From assembly GCA_965229565.1 (NCBI GenBank), contig OZ245888.1, forward strand, positions 1,488,001 to 1,552,000: a DNA stretch of 64,000 nt. Reading direction: 5' to 3'. How positions within the stretch are numbered: the stretch's first letter is position 1; each line of letters opens with the position of its first letter. The position numbers were made by a program, and so were the translations under genes. This stretch comes from JANQNX01 sp040217095 (GTDB taxonomy: Bacteria > Pseudomonadota > Gammaproteobacteria > Eutrophobiales > Eutrophobiaceae). The notes beneath the pieces were generated by a model. It had not been told where the DNA came from, searched no databases, and worked only from the letters and a program-made list of their open reading frames with translations. Below are positions 17,582-27,545 of the stretch, in pieces.

Positions 17582-20545
17582 ATGAAAACAGGCTATCTAC
17601 ATCAGGGAATGACCGGTCGTAAGCTCGTGGCGATGCTCGTCGTTGCTGCCTCCTATCTGGGTATCGCACTGCTGATATTGAAACTGACCGCGGTACTACC
17701 CAGCACCGCTGCCCCGATCTGGCCCTCTGCCGGTATCGCCCTGTTTGCTGCGCTTTGTTATGGCAATGTGGGAATTCTGGGCGTTCTGATTGGCGCATTT
17801 CTGCTCTACGTAATTTCAAGCCCGGCAGGTGCGGAGCCCGCCAACAATATCTACTTGTTTGCCTTGCTGAAAGCAGCAGGGAATGCCACACAGGCCTGGT
17901 TTGGTGCCTGGCTGGTAAGGAAATGTGTTGGTTTCCCTAACATCCTGGCTAACGAGATCACGATTGTTAAATTTTTGCTATTTGCAGCGCCTGTAGGGTG
18001 CCTTGTCTCGGCCACCTGGAATATTGGCCTCGTACACCAGTATGCACAGATCAATACTGGCGAGATTTATTCCAACTGGTTGACCTGGTGGGTCGGAGAT
18101 AGCATTGGTGTCCTGATAGTGACCCCTTTATTGCTGGTGTATTTTTTCGGTGATGAACAAATATGGCGCTATCGCCGTCTCAGTTTTACCCTGCCATTAC
18201 TGATAATTTTCCTGATTTTCCTGTTTATCAAGGCACAGAATGCCAGCGACCTGATAGAGAAACAAAAGCTGCGGTTCTATCAGATGGTCAGCGATGTCGG
18301 CGTGGTGATTGATCAGCGCTTGCAGGCACAGCTTGATTACCTGTCTTCAATCCAGGTTTTCTTTATGAGTTCGACGCATGTCAGCAGGGCAGATTTCCAT
18401 GCTTTTACACGTCCGATACTGCAACGTTTTCCGGACATTCTTGCGCTGGAATGGATAGAGCATGTTGAACATATCGAACGCGAGGCATTTGTCGAGCGCG
18501 TTTCCAGTGAAGGTTACCCGGGATTCGAAATTCGCAACCAGTTTAATGACCGGTTATCCGTTGCCGAACCGGCCGACGAATACCTGGTGATTAATTACAT
18601 TAACCCGTACCAGGGAAATGCCATTGCGCATGGTTATAACATACTGTCCAAGCCCGAGGCGCGTGATGCAGTATTGAAAGCAAGGGAAAGTGGTCAGTTG
18701 ATAGCAGCTGGACCGATCAGGTTGATCCAGGAGACAGAGGAGCAACTTGGTTTCGTTATTTACCTGCCCGTTTATGCTTACGAGCCGGAAAGAAAGGTGA
18801 CGGCTGACAGGGACAGGCGGTTTAAGGGTGTGATTGCATCAGTCTCAAGGATTAATGAACTGTTGAACGTGCCGAAAACATTGAGTGAATCAGAAAACCT
18901 GTTTTTTGAAATATATGAAACTAACAATGGGATCCGGCAGGACCTGATCTATCAAATGCGCACGAGCCAAAACGTCATGCGCGACAGTCCATTGCAACTC
19001 TCCCGCAAAGTACAATTTGCCAATCACGATTGGGTAGTTGATTTCTACCCAACAAGCCCGTTTGTCGAGGCCAACATGGACGGCGAAACACCGATATTAC
19101 TCGTCGCTGATTTGCTCGTAGCCCTGACACTGGTTGGCTGGTTACTGTCTATAACGGGGCGTCATTACCGTACCGAGCAAATCGTAACTGTTCGTACCGA
19201 GGACCTGAAGCGTGAAATAGCCGAGCGTAGTCGTGCCGAGGAAATGCTGAGTTACCATGCCACGCACGACATGCTGACGGAACTGGTTAATCGTCGCGAA
19301 TTTGAAAAGCGTTTGCAGCACCTGTGCTCAGCGGATAGACCAAAGTCGGAATCTAATGTCCTGTGCTTTATGGATCTTGACCGGTTCAAGCTTGTTAATG
19401 ATACCTGTGGTCATATCGCCGGGGATGAATTATTACGCCAGCTTGCAATCCTGTTGCAGGAGCATATTAGAAGCACAGATACCCTGGCACGTTTCGGCGG
19501 CGACGAGTTTGCACTGATCCTTGAAAACTGCAGCCTTGATAAGGCTATGCAAATCAGTGAAGCAATCCTTCGAGATGTTGGTGACTACAAGTTCCAGTGG
19601 AATGGAAAGTCTTTCCATATCGGTATCAGCATAGGCATGGTTATGATTGATAATTCAGCGCAGGATATAAACGAAGTTATCAAGGAAGCTGATGAGGCCT
19701 GTTACACGGCGAAGTTGCAGGGAAGGAACAGGATTTGCCTTTACCGTGAAGATGATAACAGTATCAAACAGCGCGGCGAGGTTGAATGGGTTACGCGCAT
19801 CAATGACGCTATTGAGCAAAATCGATTTATCCTGATGGCACAGGAGATCCGGGATGTAAATGGTGGGTCTGTGATGTATGAACTATTGCTGCGCATGATT
19901 GACGAGGATGGTAAATACATCAGCCCGGGTTCTTTCCTGCCGGTTGCTGAACGTTACAACCTGATAGAGAAGATCGATCACTGGGTTATAGATTACACAC
20001 TGCAATACATAGCCAGTCATTTTACGGCGTCGGATTGCCCGATATTTTGTATTAATCTCTCAGCAGATAGTATTGCTCGCCCGGAGTTCCTGCAATACCT
20101 TACGGATTCATTATATCGATACCGCAGTCCCTGCCATAAAATTTGTTTTGAATTGACAGAGACATCGGCAATTCAAAACCTGGTGGATGCCAATTCCTTC
20201 ATTAGCGCGATAAAGGAATTGGGTTGTGCATTTGCGCTGGACGACTTCGGTAGCGGTTTTTCCTCGTTTGCCTATTTGAAAAATTTACCAGTAGATTATT
20301 TGAAAATTGACGGCATCTTTGTGAAGGACGTACTGGATGATGAAATTGATATGGCGATGGTGAAATCAATCAACGATATCGGGCGGGTTATGGGTAAAAA
20401 GACCATAGCTGAATACGTCGAATCCGATGCCATCATGCAAGAGATGAAAAGAATTGGTGTGGATTATGTGCAGGGCTACGGTGTTGCTATTCCCGTGGAA
20501 CTGGACAAGCTTTTTCAATCAGGCTCTATCAAGTCTCGATCATAG
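17582..20545 (+). CDS. MASE1-CHASE-GGDEF-EAL cyclic-di-GMP signalling protein
   Basis: A 987-residue inner-membrane sensor. Residues 1-~205 hold about eight membrane segments of MASE1 type. A periplasmic CHASE-like domain (~255-450) and another membrane helix (~505-525) follow. The GGDEF domain has an intact GGDEF at 639-643 and an RxxD inhibitory site (RSTD, 630-633). The EAL domain (~735-980) reads ELLLR at 767-771 where EALLR is common, and keeps INLS, DDFGSGFSS (887-895) and KIDG, so the E-x-L-x-R and other metal ligands are present. Both synthesis and hydrolysis look possible. Its 3' end overlaps a convergent PilZ gene by 17 bases. Confidence 0.93.
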   Translation: MKTGYLHQGMTGRKLVAMLVVAASYLGIALLILKLTAVLPSTAAPIWPSAGIALFAALCYGNVGILGVLIGAFLLYVISSPAGAEPANNIYLFALLKAAGNATQAWFGAWLVRKCVGFPNILANEITIVKFLLFAAPVGCLVSATWNIGLVHQYAQINTGEIYSNWLTWWVGDSIGVLIVTPLLLVYFFGDEQIWRYRRLSFTLPLLIIFLIFLFIKAQNASDLIEKQKLRFYQMVSDVGVVIDQRLQAQLDYLSSIQVFFMSSTHVSRADFHAFTRPILQRFPDILALEWIEHVEHIEREAFVERVSSEGYPGFEIRNQFNDRLSVAEPADEYLVINYINPYQGNAIAHGYNILSKPEARDAVLKARESGQLIAAGPIRLIQETEEQLGFVIYLPVYAYEPERKVTADRDRRFKGVIASVSRINELLNVPKTLSESENLFFEIYETNNGIRQDLIYQMRTSQNVMRDSPLQLSRKVQFANHDWVVDFYPTSPFVEANMDGETPILLVADLLVALTLVGWLLSITGRHYRTEQIVTVRTEDLKREIAERSRAEEMLSYHATHDMLTELVNRREFEKRLQHLCSADRPKSESNVLCFMDLDRFKLVNDTCGHIAGDELLRQLAILLQEHIRSTDTLARFGGDEFALILENCSLDKAMQISEAILRDVGDYKFQWNGKSFHIGISIGMVMIDNSAQDINEVIKEADEACYTAKLQGRNRICLYREDDNSIKQRGEVEWVTRINDAIEQNRFILMAQEIRDVNGGSVMYELLLRMIDEDGKYISPGSFLPVAERYNLIEKIDHWVIDYTLQYIASHFTASDCPIFCINLSADSIARPEFLQYLTDSLYRYRSPCHKICFELTETSAIQNLVDANSFISAIKELGCAFALDDFGSGFSSFAYLKNLPVDYLKIDGIFVKDVLDDEIDMAMVKSINDIGRVMGKKTIAEYVESDAIMQEMKRIGVDYVQGYGVAIPVELDKLFQSGSIKSRS

Positions 20546-20885
20546 AGGAGATCTCTCTCTCCAGTAATTTTTCATCGCCCAGGTTGAGTTCAACCATACG
20601 TCGCAGGTTGGCGATACTATCCAGGTCAATATTGACGCACCTGAAACCGATAGAGTCAGTTTCTGTATGTGCGGTTTCTACTTCCATGTTGATTTCATGT
20701 CCGGGTAACTGCACGGTGACATGACAGTCGTTCGCGGCTTCAGGCCAATTCGCCGGGCGTTCTGTCAGCATACCCTTTAGAGAGATATCTACCAGTCGAG
20801 CCAGCCATTGTTGCTGATCGTGAGATATTGTCACGGGTGCATCAAAGTGTATACGGCTGAATTTTCTTTTTTCCTCTACGTTCAT
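20529..20885 (-). CDS. PilZ-domain c-di-GMP receptor
   Basis: A 118-residue single-domain protein with both c-di-GMP binding motifs: RxxxR in RKFSRIHF (residues 7-11) and DxSxxG in DISLKGM (about 33-38). No other domain is present, so it probably acts as a stand-alone adaptor in the cytoplasm. It is convergent with, and overlaps, the GGDEF-EAL gene, a local pairing of c-di-GMP enzyme and receptor. It lies 42 bases from the end of the next minus-strand partner upstream. Confidence 0.9.
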   Translation of the reverse strand: MNVEEKRKFSRIHFDAPVTISHDQQQWLARLVDISLKGMLTERPANWPEAANDCHVTVQLPGHEINMEVETAHTETDSIGFRCVNIDLDSIANLRRMVELNLGDEKLLEREISSMIET

Positions 20886-20927
20886 CTACCGGCTTCCGTT
20901 GTTGCTATGATGACTGAGCGCCAGGGC

Positions 20928-22211
20928 TCATTCGTCCATGTCTTGTATTTCTTCAGGTATCGGCCGGATCCTGACCATCTTTACTGCGCTATCAGAAACC
21001 TGAGTAATTTCAACTAGATAGTCTAGTATTTTAAGGGTGGTGCCTGCTTCCGGGATGTATTCAAGCTGTTCCAGGAGTAATCCATTCAGGGTCTTTGGAC
21101 CATCGGTTGGCAGTGACCAGCGTAACTGGCGATTAAGTTCGCGCAGGTGTACGGTCGCATCGACCAGGTAACTGCCATCTACCTGTTGCTGGATGTCCAG
21201 CTTGTAGGTCTGCAAATCAGTGGTAAATTCGCCGACGATTTCTTCAAGGATGTCCTCGAGCGTGACCAGCCCCTGTATCACACCGTACTCGTCGACAACG
21301 ATACCGAAGCGGCGGCGATTGCGTTGGAAATTCAGCATCTGTGTGTGCAGCGGCGTGCCCTTGGGCACAAAGTAACAATCGCTGACGATATTCTTGATGG
21401 CTTCTATCGTGATCTCGCCTTTTTCACTGAGTACCCTCGGCACCCGGCGCACATGAATAATGCCGATGATATTGTCGATATTACTCTGGTAAACGGGGAT
21501 GCGTGTATGCTGGAAATGATTTAGCTGTTCAATAATTTCCTTGATCGGATCGTCGAGATCGATTGCTACCACTTCGTTTCGCGGTACCATGATGTCATCG
21601 ACAGTAACGTTTTCCAGGTCAAGGATGCTTAACAGCATGCGCTGGTGACGCTGTGGGATCAGCGTGCCAGCCTCACGTACGATCGTGCGTAATTCCTCGC
21701 GGGACAGTGGCGTGTCAGCCTGTTCATCAGTGCGAATACCGGCCATGCCCAGAAGTCCATTTGAGACCCAGTTAATGAGCCAGACAGCGGGATAGGCCAG
21801 TTTCATCAGCGGGGCCAGGATATAACTGGCGGGAAACGCGATCTTCTCCGGGTAAAACGCGGCAATGGTTTTTGGCATGACTTCAGCAAAGATCAGGAAC
21901 ACCACGACCAGTACGAACGGCGCAAGCGCAACCCCGAGGTCACCGAGCAGGCGCATGCCGATCAATGTCGCAATGGTGGCTGCCATGATATTGACCAGGT
22001 TATTACCCAGCAGAATGAGGCCAATGAGCCGATCCGGTCTGCTCAATAACTTTTCAGAGATTATGGCGCTACGTTTGCCTTCTTTTGCCATGTGGCGCAG
22101 GCGGTAGCGGTTCAGCGAGATCATCGCGGTTTCTGAACTGGAAAAGAATGCGGACAAAACAATCAGCAATAAAAGTGTTCCAAACAGGACCGATAGTGAT
22201 ATTTCGTCCAA
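20928..22211 (-). CDS. corB: CorB/YfjD-type DUF21-CBS-CorC membrane protein
   Basis: A 427-residue inner-membrane protein of the HlyC/CorC (CNNM-like) family: DUF21 domain with three to four membrane helices (1-~185), two CBS domains (~205-330; VPRNEVVAID, HTRIPVYQ) and a C-terminal CorC/HlyC domain (~345-420). Relatives are linked to Mg2+/Co2+ efflux. Gene order corB-ypjD-ffh matches E. coli yfjD-ypjD-ffh, which supports the assignment. The exact transported ion is inferred from the family. Confidence 0.9.
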   Translation of the reverse strand: MDEISLSVLFGTLLLLIVLSAFFSSSETAMISLNRYRLRHMAKEGKRSAIISEKLLSRPDRLIGLILLGNNLVNIMAATIATLIGMRLLGDLGVALAPFVLVVVFLIFAEVMPKTIAAFYPEKIAFPASYILAPLMKLAYPAVWLINWVSNGLLGMAGIRTDEQADTPLSREELRTIVREAGTLIPQRHQRMLLSILDLENVTVDDIMVPRNEVVAIDLDDPIKEIIEQLNHFQHTRIPVYQSNIDNIIGIIHVRRVPRVLSEKGEITIEAIKNIVSDCYFVPKGTPLHTQMLNFQRNRRRFGIVVDEYGVIQGLVTLEDILEEIVGEFTTDLQTYKLDIQQQVDGSYLVDATVHLRELNRQLRWSLPTDGPKTLNGLLLEQLEYIPEAGTTLKILDYLVEITQVSDSAVKMVRIRPIPEEIQDMDE

Positions 22212-22292
22212 AAATGCGACCTCAATGTGTGATTACGGGTTATTGTGTTCTATTGACCGGCAGGGCTTCAAGTCAAACAGGGCAATAAAGTG

Positions 22293-23099
22293 CTAGACAC
22301 GGTGCAGGATGAGTTCCAGTACGATTCTTGTGCCGATATAAGCAAGTAACAGGGCAAAGAAACCACCCAGGGCCCAACGGGTGATCCTTTTGCCTCGCCA
22401 GCCGGCAAACCAGCGCCCGCATAGCAGGATGCCATATATCAGCCAGGCAATAATCGACAGGACAGTCTTATGCACCAGGTGCTGGGCAAACATGTCATTG
22501 ATAAACATCATGCCTGAAGCGAGGCTGAGACTGAGCAGGAAAAAGCCGACCACGATGATCTGGATTAGCAATTGTTCCATCACCTGGAGTGGCGGCAGGA
22601 TATTGATCACACGGCTGGCTCGCTTGGTGGCTATCAGGCGTTCCTGCAGTGCCAGCAGGATAGCCTGGAGGGCGCTGACCATGAGCAGGCTATACGCACT
22701 TATTGATAACAGGATGTGTATCCGCAAGCCAGTGGTCAATTCCGAATTCAGGATACGCTGTTCAGGTACCACGGCCGACAGGGTCAACACTACAGCCGCA
22801 AAGGGGAACAGGATGACCAGCAGGTTTTCCAGCGGTTTGAACAGGGAAGACAGCAACACAAACGCGGCAACCAGCCAGCCAAGCAGTGAAAATGTATTGA
22901 AAAAACTCAGGTCCAAACCTTGCCCGACAAAGGTTCTCTGATAAAGAAAGATGGCGTGGAGTAGTATGGCGATGAACCCTGCAAGCAGTGCAACCTGGCG
23001 CGATTGCCCGGGAGCGCTGGCCGAGCGAAATGTTTTCATGTATAGGGCCACGGTAGCCAGCAAGTAGCAGAAAACAGCAATAACGGGTAGAGAGTCCAT
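22293..23099 (-). CDS. ypjD: Inner-membrane protein YpjD, cytochrome c assembly (CcsA-like) family
   Basis: A 268-residue protein with about eight membrane helices and histidines within or between them (HAIFLYQR, HLVHKTVLS), typical of the cytochrome-c-assembly/CcsA-like family. In gammaproteobacteria the ypjD gene lies divergently beside ffh, as here. Its role in haem handling is a family inference; no other c-type maturation genes are in the window. Confidence 0.88.
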   Translation of the reverse strand: MDSLPVIAVFCYLLATVALYMKTFRSASAPGQSRQVALLAGFIAILLHAIFLYQRTFVGQGLDLSFFNTFSLLGWLVAAFVLLSSLFKPLENLLVILFPFAAVVLTLSAVVPEQRILNSELTTGLRIHILLSISAYSLLMVSALQAILLALQERLIATKRASRVINILPPLQVMEQLLIQIIVVGFFLLSLSLASGMMFINDMFAQHLVHKTVLSIIAWLIYGILLCGRWFAGWRGKRITRWALGGFFALLLAYIGTRIVLELILHRV

Positions 23100-23248
23100 A
23101 CGGAATTATTATCGGTTATAGGTGGCAAATGATTGCACATTATAGCCCCGGGTTGAAGTGCCAGCCGTCACCGCGTATTCAGTATTTTTGTTGTTACACT
23201 AATAAGTTAGAATTGATATATCAATAAATAAGCAAAAGTCATCGAAAT

Positions 23249-24607
23249 ATGTTTGATACCTTGTCCGATAAGTTAACCCGCGTATTTAAAGACCTGCGTG
23301 GCCAGGGTCGCCTGACGGAGGCCAATATCAGTGATGGGCTGCGAGAGGTGCGCATGGCCCTGCTGGAGGCTGACGTGGCATTGCCCGTGGTGCGCGACTT
23401 TATTCAACATGTGAAAGACCGGGCAATGGATAAGGAAGTCATGACCAGTCTCACGCCGGGACAGGCCCTGATCAAGATCGTCAACCAGGAACTGATTGCC
23501 CTGATGGGCGATAACCATGAGCCATTGCAACTCAATACACAGCCGCCAGCCGTGATACTGCTTGCCGGTCTGCAGGGCGCGGGTAAAACGACAACGGCAG
23601 CGAAACTTGGTCGCATGTTACGCGAAAAGGAAAATAAAAAAGTCGCGGTCGTCAGTTGTGATGTTTATCGTCCGGCGGCTATAAGGCAGTTACAAACCCT
23701 TGCCAGGGAAAACGATCTTGTATGGCTTGAAAGTGACGAGAGTCAACAGCCGGTGGCCATTGCAACAGCGGCACTGGACCAGGCCCGACGCCAGATGATC
23801 GATGTACTGATCGTGGACAGCGCGGGCCGGCTGCACATTGATGATGAAATGATGCAGGAGATACAACAGGTTCATGCAAGCATCTCGCCGATAGAAACCC
23901 TGTTCGTTATCGATAGCATGATGGGCCAGGATGCGGTGAATGCAGCCAGTGCATTTAACGAGGCGTTACCACTGACCGGTGCGATATTGACCAAGACCGA
24001 TGGTGATGCCCGTGGTGGTGCAGCACTGACGGTTAAAAAGATACTGGGCAAACCGATCAAGTTTCTTGGCACGGGTGAAAAGACCAGTGAGCTCACGGCC
24101 TTTCATCCCGAACGTATTGCCTCACGCATACTCGGCATGGGTGATGTCTTAAGCCTGATCGAAGAGGTCGAACAAAAGACTGACAAGGACAAGGCAGACA
24201 AGCTTGCGAAAAAACTGAAGAAGGGCAAAGGCTTTACCCTGCAGGATTTTCGTGAACAGCTGGTGCAGATGAATAACATGGGTGGTATTACCGGCCTGAT
24301 GGATAAATTGCCCGGCATGAACCAGTTGCCTGCCGGTGTTGCTTCCCAGGTTAACGAGAAAGAATTTGTCAAACTCGGTGCCATTATTGATTCCATGACA
24401 CCGCGCGAGCGCGTTAACCCCGATGTGATTAATGGTTCGCGCAAGAAGCGTATTGCAAAGGGTTCCGGCACCCAGATACAGGATGTAAACAAACTGCTGA
24501 AGCAGTTCAAGCAAATGCAGAAGATGATGAAGAAGTTTGCCAGTAAGGGCGGAATGGCAAAGATGATGCGGGGGATGGGCGGCAAGATGCCTGGCATGCC
24601 ATTTTGA
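23249..24607 (+). CDS. ffh: Signal recognition particle protein Ffh
   Basis: A 452-residue SRP54 GTPase that targets nascent membrane proteins with 4.5S RNA. The N domain (1-~90) and G domain carry G1 GLQGAGKTTTAAKLG (~105-119), DVYRPAAIRQL, DSAGRLHID and TKTDGDARGG. The C-terminal methionine-rich M domain (~330-452) ends in repeated GMAKMM/GGKMPGM. The usual rpsP-rimM-trmD-rplS genes do not follow; maeB does. Confidence 0.98.
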   Translation: MFDTLSDKLTRVFKDLRGQGRLTEANISDGLREVRMALLEADVALPVVRDFIQHVKDRAMDKEVMTSLTPGQALIKIVNQELIALMGDNHEPLQLNTQPPAVILLAGLQGAGKTTTAAKLGRMLREKENKKVAVVSCDVYRPAAIRQLQTLARENDLVWLESDESQQPVAIATAALDQARRQMIDVLIVDSAGRLHIDDEMMQEIQQVHASISPIETLFVIDSMMGQDAVNAASAFNEALPLTGAILTKTDGDARGGAALTVKKILGKPIKFLGTGEKTSELTAFHPERIASRILGMGDVLSLIEEVEQKTDKDKADKLAKKLKKGKGFTLQDFREQLVQMNNMGGITGLMDKLPGMNQLPAGVASQVNEKEFVKLGAIIDSMTPRERVNPDVINGSRKKRIAKGSGTQIQDVNKLLKQFKQMQKMMKKFASKGGMAKMMRGMGGKMPGMPF

Positions 24608-24684
24608 ACATGAGCTTGCTATTTTTCTCCCATACTTTGTTAAAAAATTACTCAGATGCCTGTCACCAGGGCAGGTATTAAAAA

Positions 24685-26943
24685 ATGTCAGACGATAACG
24701 AAAAATCAGCACTGGACTATCATCGCTATCCAAGTCCCGGCAAGCTGCGTGTTTCTCCTACCAAGCCGCTTGCTAACCAGCGCGACCTGGCACTGGCCTA
24801 CAGTCCCGGTGTGGCAGAACCCTGTAAGGCCATCGCCTCGGACAGTAGCCTTGCTGCCGAGCTGACCGTCCGTTCCAACATGGTCGCGGTCATTACCAAT
24901 GGCACCGCGGTACTGGGGCTGGGAGATATCGGTCCCCTGGCAGCAAAGCCGGTCATGGAAGGCAAGGCAGTACTGTTTAAAAAATTTGCCGGTATCGATG
25001 TCTTCGATCTCGAGATCGATGAAAAAGACCCGGAGAAGCTGGTCGATATCATCGCGAGTCTCGAGCCGACCTTTGGTGGTATTAACCTGGAAGATATCCG
25101 CTCACCCGAGTGTTTCCTGGTCGAGGGCAAGTTGCGCCAGCGCATGAAAATCCCGGTGTTTCATGATGACCAGCACGGCACGGCAATCATCGTGGCGGCG
25201 GCCACGATCAATGCGCTGAAACTGGTCGACAAGAAGATTGAAGATGTAAAGCTGGTGACCACCGGCGCCGGTGCTGCCGGCATTGCCTGCCTGAAACTGC
25301 TGGTGAAACTGGGTATGAAGAAAGAAAACATCATCGCCGTTGACAGGGCGGGTGTTATCTACAAAAACCGCCGCGAGGAATTAACACCGCACAAGAAACA
25401 GTTTGCCAGTAATACCAAATTACGCACGTTGGGCGAGGTGATGAACGGCGCCGATATATTCCTCGGCTTGTCGGGTCCCGGTGTATTGAAACAGGAAATG
25501 GTCAGGAGCATGGCAGAACGTCCCATCGTACTCGCGCTGTCCAATCCCATACCGGAAATCCTGCCGGAAGAAGTCATGGCAGTCCGGCCGGATGCCATCA
25601 TGGCAACAGGCAGGTCTGATTACCCGAACCAGGTTAATAACGTGTTGTGTTTCCCCTTTATCTTCCGCGGTGCGCTTGATGTCGGTGCCACGGTTATCAA
25701 CGATGAAATGAAGATTGCCATGGTCCATGCCCTGGCCGAGCTGGCAATGGAAGAAGCACCGGAATCGGTAAAGGCTGCTTACGGTGGCGAGGATTTGAAG
25801 TTTGGTGATGAATACCTGATCCCGAAACCGTTTGACCCGCGCCTGATCATCAAGCTGGCGCCGGCAGTTGCGCAGGCGGCAATGGATAGTGGTGTCGCCA
25901 CGCGTCCTATTGAAGACATGGATGCTTACCGGGACAAACTGTCACAGTACGTCTTTGAAAGCGTCATCCTGATGAAGCCGCTATTTGAACGTGCCAAGAA
26001 AGATCCGAAGCGCCTGGTCTATGCCGAGGGCGAACAGGTCAAGACCCTGCATACCGTGCAGGCAGTGATAGATGAAAAACTGGCGCGACCGATCCTGGTA
26101 GGCAACCCGGAAAAGATAGAGGCACAGATCAAGCAAATGGGACTGCGCATGCGCTCTGAAGTTGATTACACGATTGTCGATCCTGAAAAATACATGGATG
26201 ACCACGGTGTCGACTACAGTGACCTGAAAGAAGTGAGTACCTGTGTTGCCAGCAAGATGTTACAACGCGGTGATGCCGATGCCATGATCTGTGGAACCGA
26301 TGGACACTTCCACGATCATTACAAACACGTCGTGGATAAGCTGGGTATTGAACCAGCAGTGAAACAGGCAGCGGCAGTCAACGTGTTGTTGGTGAAACAA
26401 GGCGCCCTGTTTATGTGTGATACGGCAGTTACCACTGACCCGGATGCAGAACAGATCGCCGATAATACCTTGCTGGCCGCCAGGGTGGTAAAACGTTTTG
26501 GTTTGGTACCGAGGGCCGCACTGCTTTCCTATGCGAACGGTGATGATATTGAATCACCGTCTACGATAAAGATGCGTGATGCATTGGCACTGATTCATAA
26601 AAAGGACCCGGAACTTGAGATAGAAGGACCGATACGTGCCGATGCAGCATTGATGGACACGATACGGAACAGGGTTATACCCGGTGCAAAACTGACTGCC
26701 AATGCCAACCTGCTCATCATGCCAAATATTGATTCCGCCAAGATCGCCAACGACCTGGTAAAGGTATTAACCAGCGGTATTACCATCGGCCCGATACTGG
26801 TCGGTATGAATCATCCCGTGCACATCATGACGCCGTCGTCCACGATCAGGCAGATGGTCAACGCCAGTGCTATCGCCGTGGTCGATGCGCAAAACAAGGC
26901 GCAGAAAGAGGAATCGTTGTTACAGGAAACCGCGGTTAATTAA
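24685..26943 (+). CDS. maeB: NADP-dependent malic enzyme with phosphotransacetylase-like domain
   Basis: A 752-residue MaeB-type enzyme: oxidative decarboxylation of malate to pyruvate with NADP. The N-terminal malic domain (about 1-410) contains SPGVAEPC, the catalytic region, FHDDQHGTAI and a Rossmann glycine motif TTGAGAAGIACLKLL. The C-terminal ~320 residues resemble phosphotransacetylase (regulatory in MaeB). Full length for the family. It is convergent with dsbB, whose end lies three bases away. Confidence 0.96.
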   Translation: MSDDNEKSALDYHRYPSPGKLRVSPTKPLANQRDLALAYSPGVAEPCKAIASDSSLAAELTVRSNMVAVITNGTAVLGLGDIGPLAAKPVMEGKAVLFKKFAGIDVFDLEIDEKDPEKLVDIIASLEPTFGGINLEDIRSPECFLVEGKLRQRMKIPVFHDDQHGTAIIVAAATINALKLVDKKIEDVKLVTTGAGAAGIACLKLLVKLGMKKENIIAVDRAGVIYKNRREELTPHKKQFASNTKLRTLGEVMNGADIFLGLSGPGVLKQEMVRSMAERPIVLALSNPIPEILPEEVMAVRPDAIMATGRSDYPNQVNNVLCFPFIFRGALDVGATVINDEMKIAMVHALAELAMEEAPESVKAAYGGEDLKFGDEYLIPKPFDPRLIIKLAPAVAQAAMDSGVATRPIEDMDAYRDKLSQYVFESVILMKPLFERAKKDPKRLVYAEGEQVKTLHTVQAVIDEKLARPILVGNPEKIEAQIKQMGLRMRSEVDYTIVDPEKYMDDHGVDYSDLKEVSTCVASKMLQRGDADAMICGTDGHFHDHYKHVVDKLGIEPAVKQAAAVNVLLVKQGALFMCDTAVTTDPDAEQIADNTLLAARVVKRFGLVPRAALLSYANGDDIESPSTIKMRDALALIHKKDPELEIEGPIRADAALMDTIRNRVIPGAKLTANANLLIMPNIDSAKIANDLVKVLTSGITIGPILVGMNHPVHIMTPSSTIRQMVNASAIAVVDAQNKAQKEESLLQETAVN

Positions 26944-26946
26944 TTA

Positions 26947-27450
26947 TCAGGCGGTTTGTTTTTCAGGTTTGATTACAAAAGTGATGATTAGCGTTGCCAG
27001 TATGATCAGGCTGAAACAAACCAGGCTCCATTCGGCAATACTAAAACCCAGGAAAGTCCATTGTACTTCCGCGCATTCGCCGGAGCCTTTCAGGATCAGT
27101 TCCAGTGCCTGTGCAAGCGGAAAGACCTCCAGCATGTATTCCAGGCCCGGGCCACACTCCGGGACCTGGTCCGCCGGTAAATGCTGTAACCAGGTCTGGC
27201 GGCCGGCGATGCCTGCACCTATACCGGCAGTGATAACGGTGAGTGCGGCATAGACATAGCGACCCCGGCCAGCCGGATGATGGATGGCGGCGAGTAGTGC
27301 GATCAACATGACAACGATGTAGGCAATACGCTGGAAGATGCAAAGGGGGCAGGGTTCCAGTCCGGTCCCATGTTCGAGATAGAGGCCAAAAACCAGTAAG
27401 CCAAGGCAGCCGGTAAAGACGGCAAGGTAAAATAATCGTGTCACATTCAT
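26947..27450 (-). CDS. dsbB: Disulfide bond formation protein DsbB
   Basis: A 167-residue quinone reductase of the inner membrane that reoxidises DsbA. Four membrane helices are visible. The first periplasmic pair is CPLC (in LEPCPLCIFQR) and the second loop has the paired cysteines ECGPGLEYM and GECAEVQW, giving the full redox relay. No dsbA is nearby. Confidence 0.95.
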   Translation of the reverse strand: MNVTRLFYLAVFTGCLGLLVFGLYLEHGTGLEPCPLCIFQRIAYIVVMLIALLAAIHHPAGRGRYVYAALTVITAGIGAGIAGRQTWLQHLPADQVPECGPGLEYMLEVFPLAQALELILKGSGECAEVQWTFLGFSIAEWSLVCFSLIILATLIITFVIKPEKQTA

Positions 27451-27545
27451 GCTCTATACTTCGTCAGAAATTATTATTCAATTCATTATAATACCGTGTG
27501 GACAGCGTAAATAACATTCAGTTCAGCGCCCGGTTTCAGTAAACA

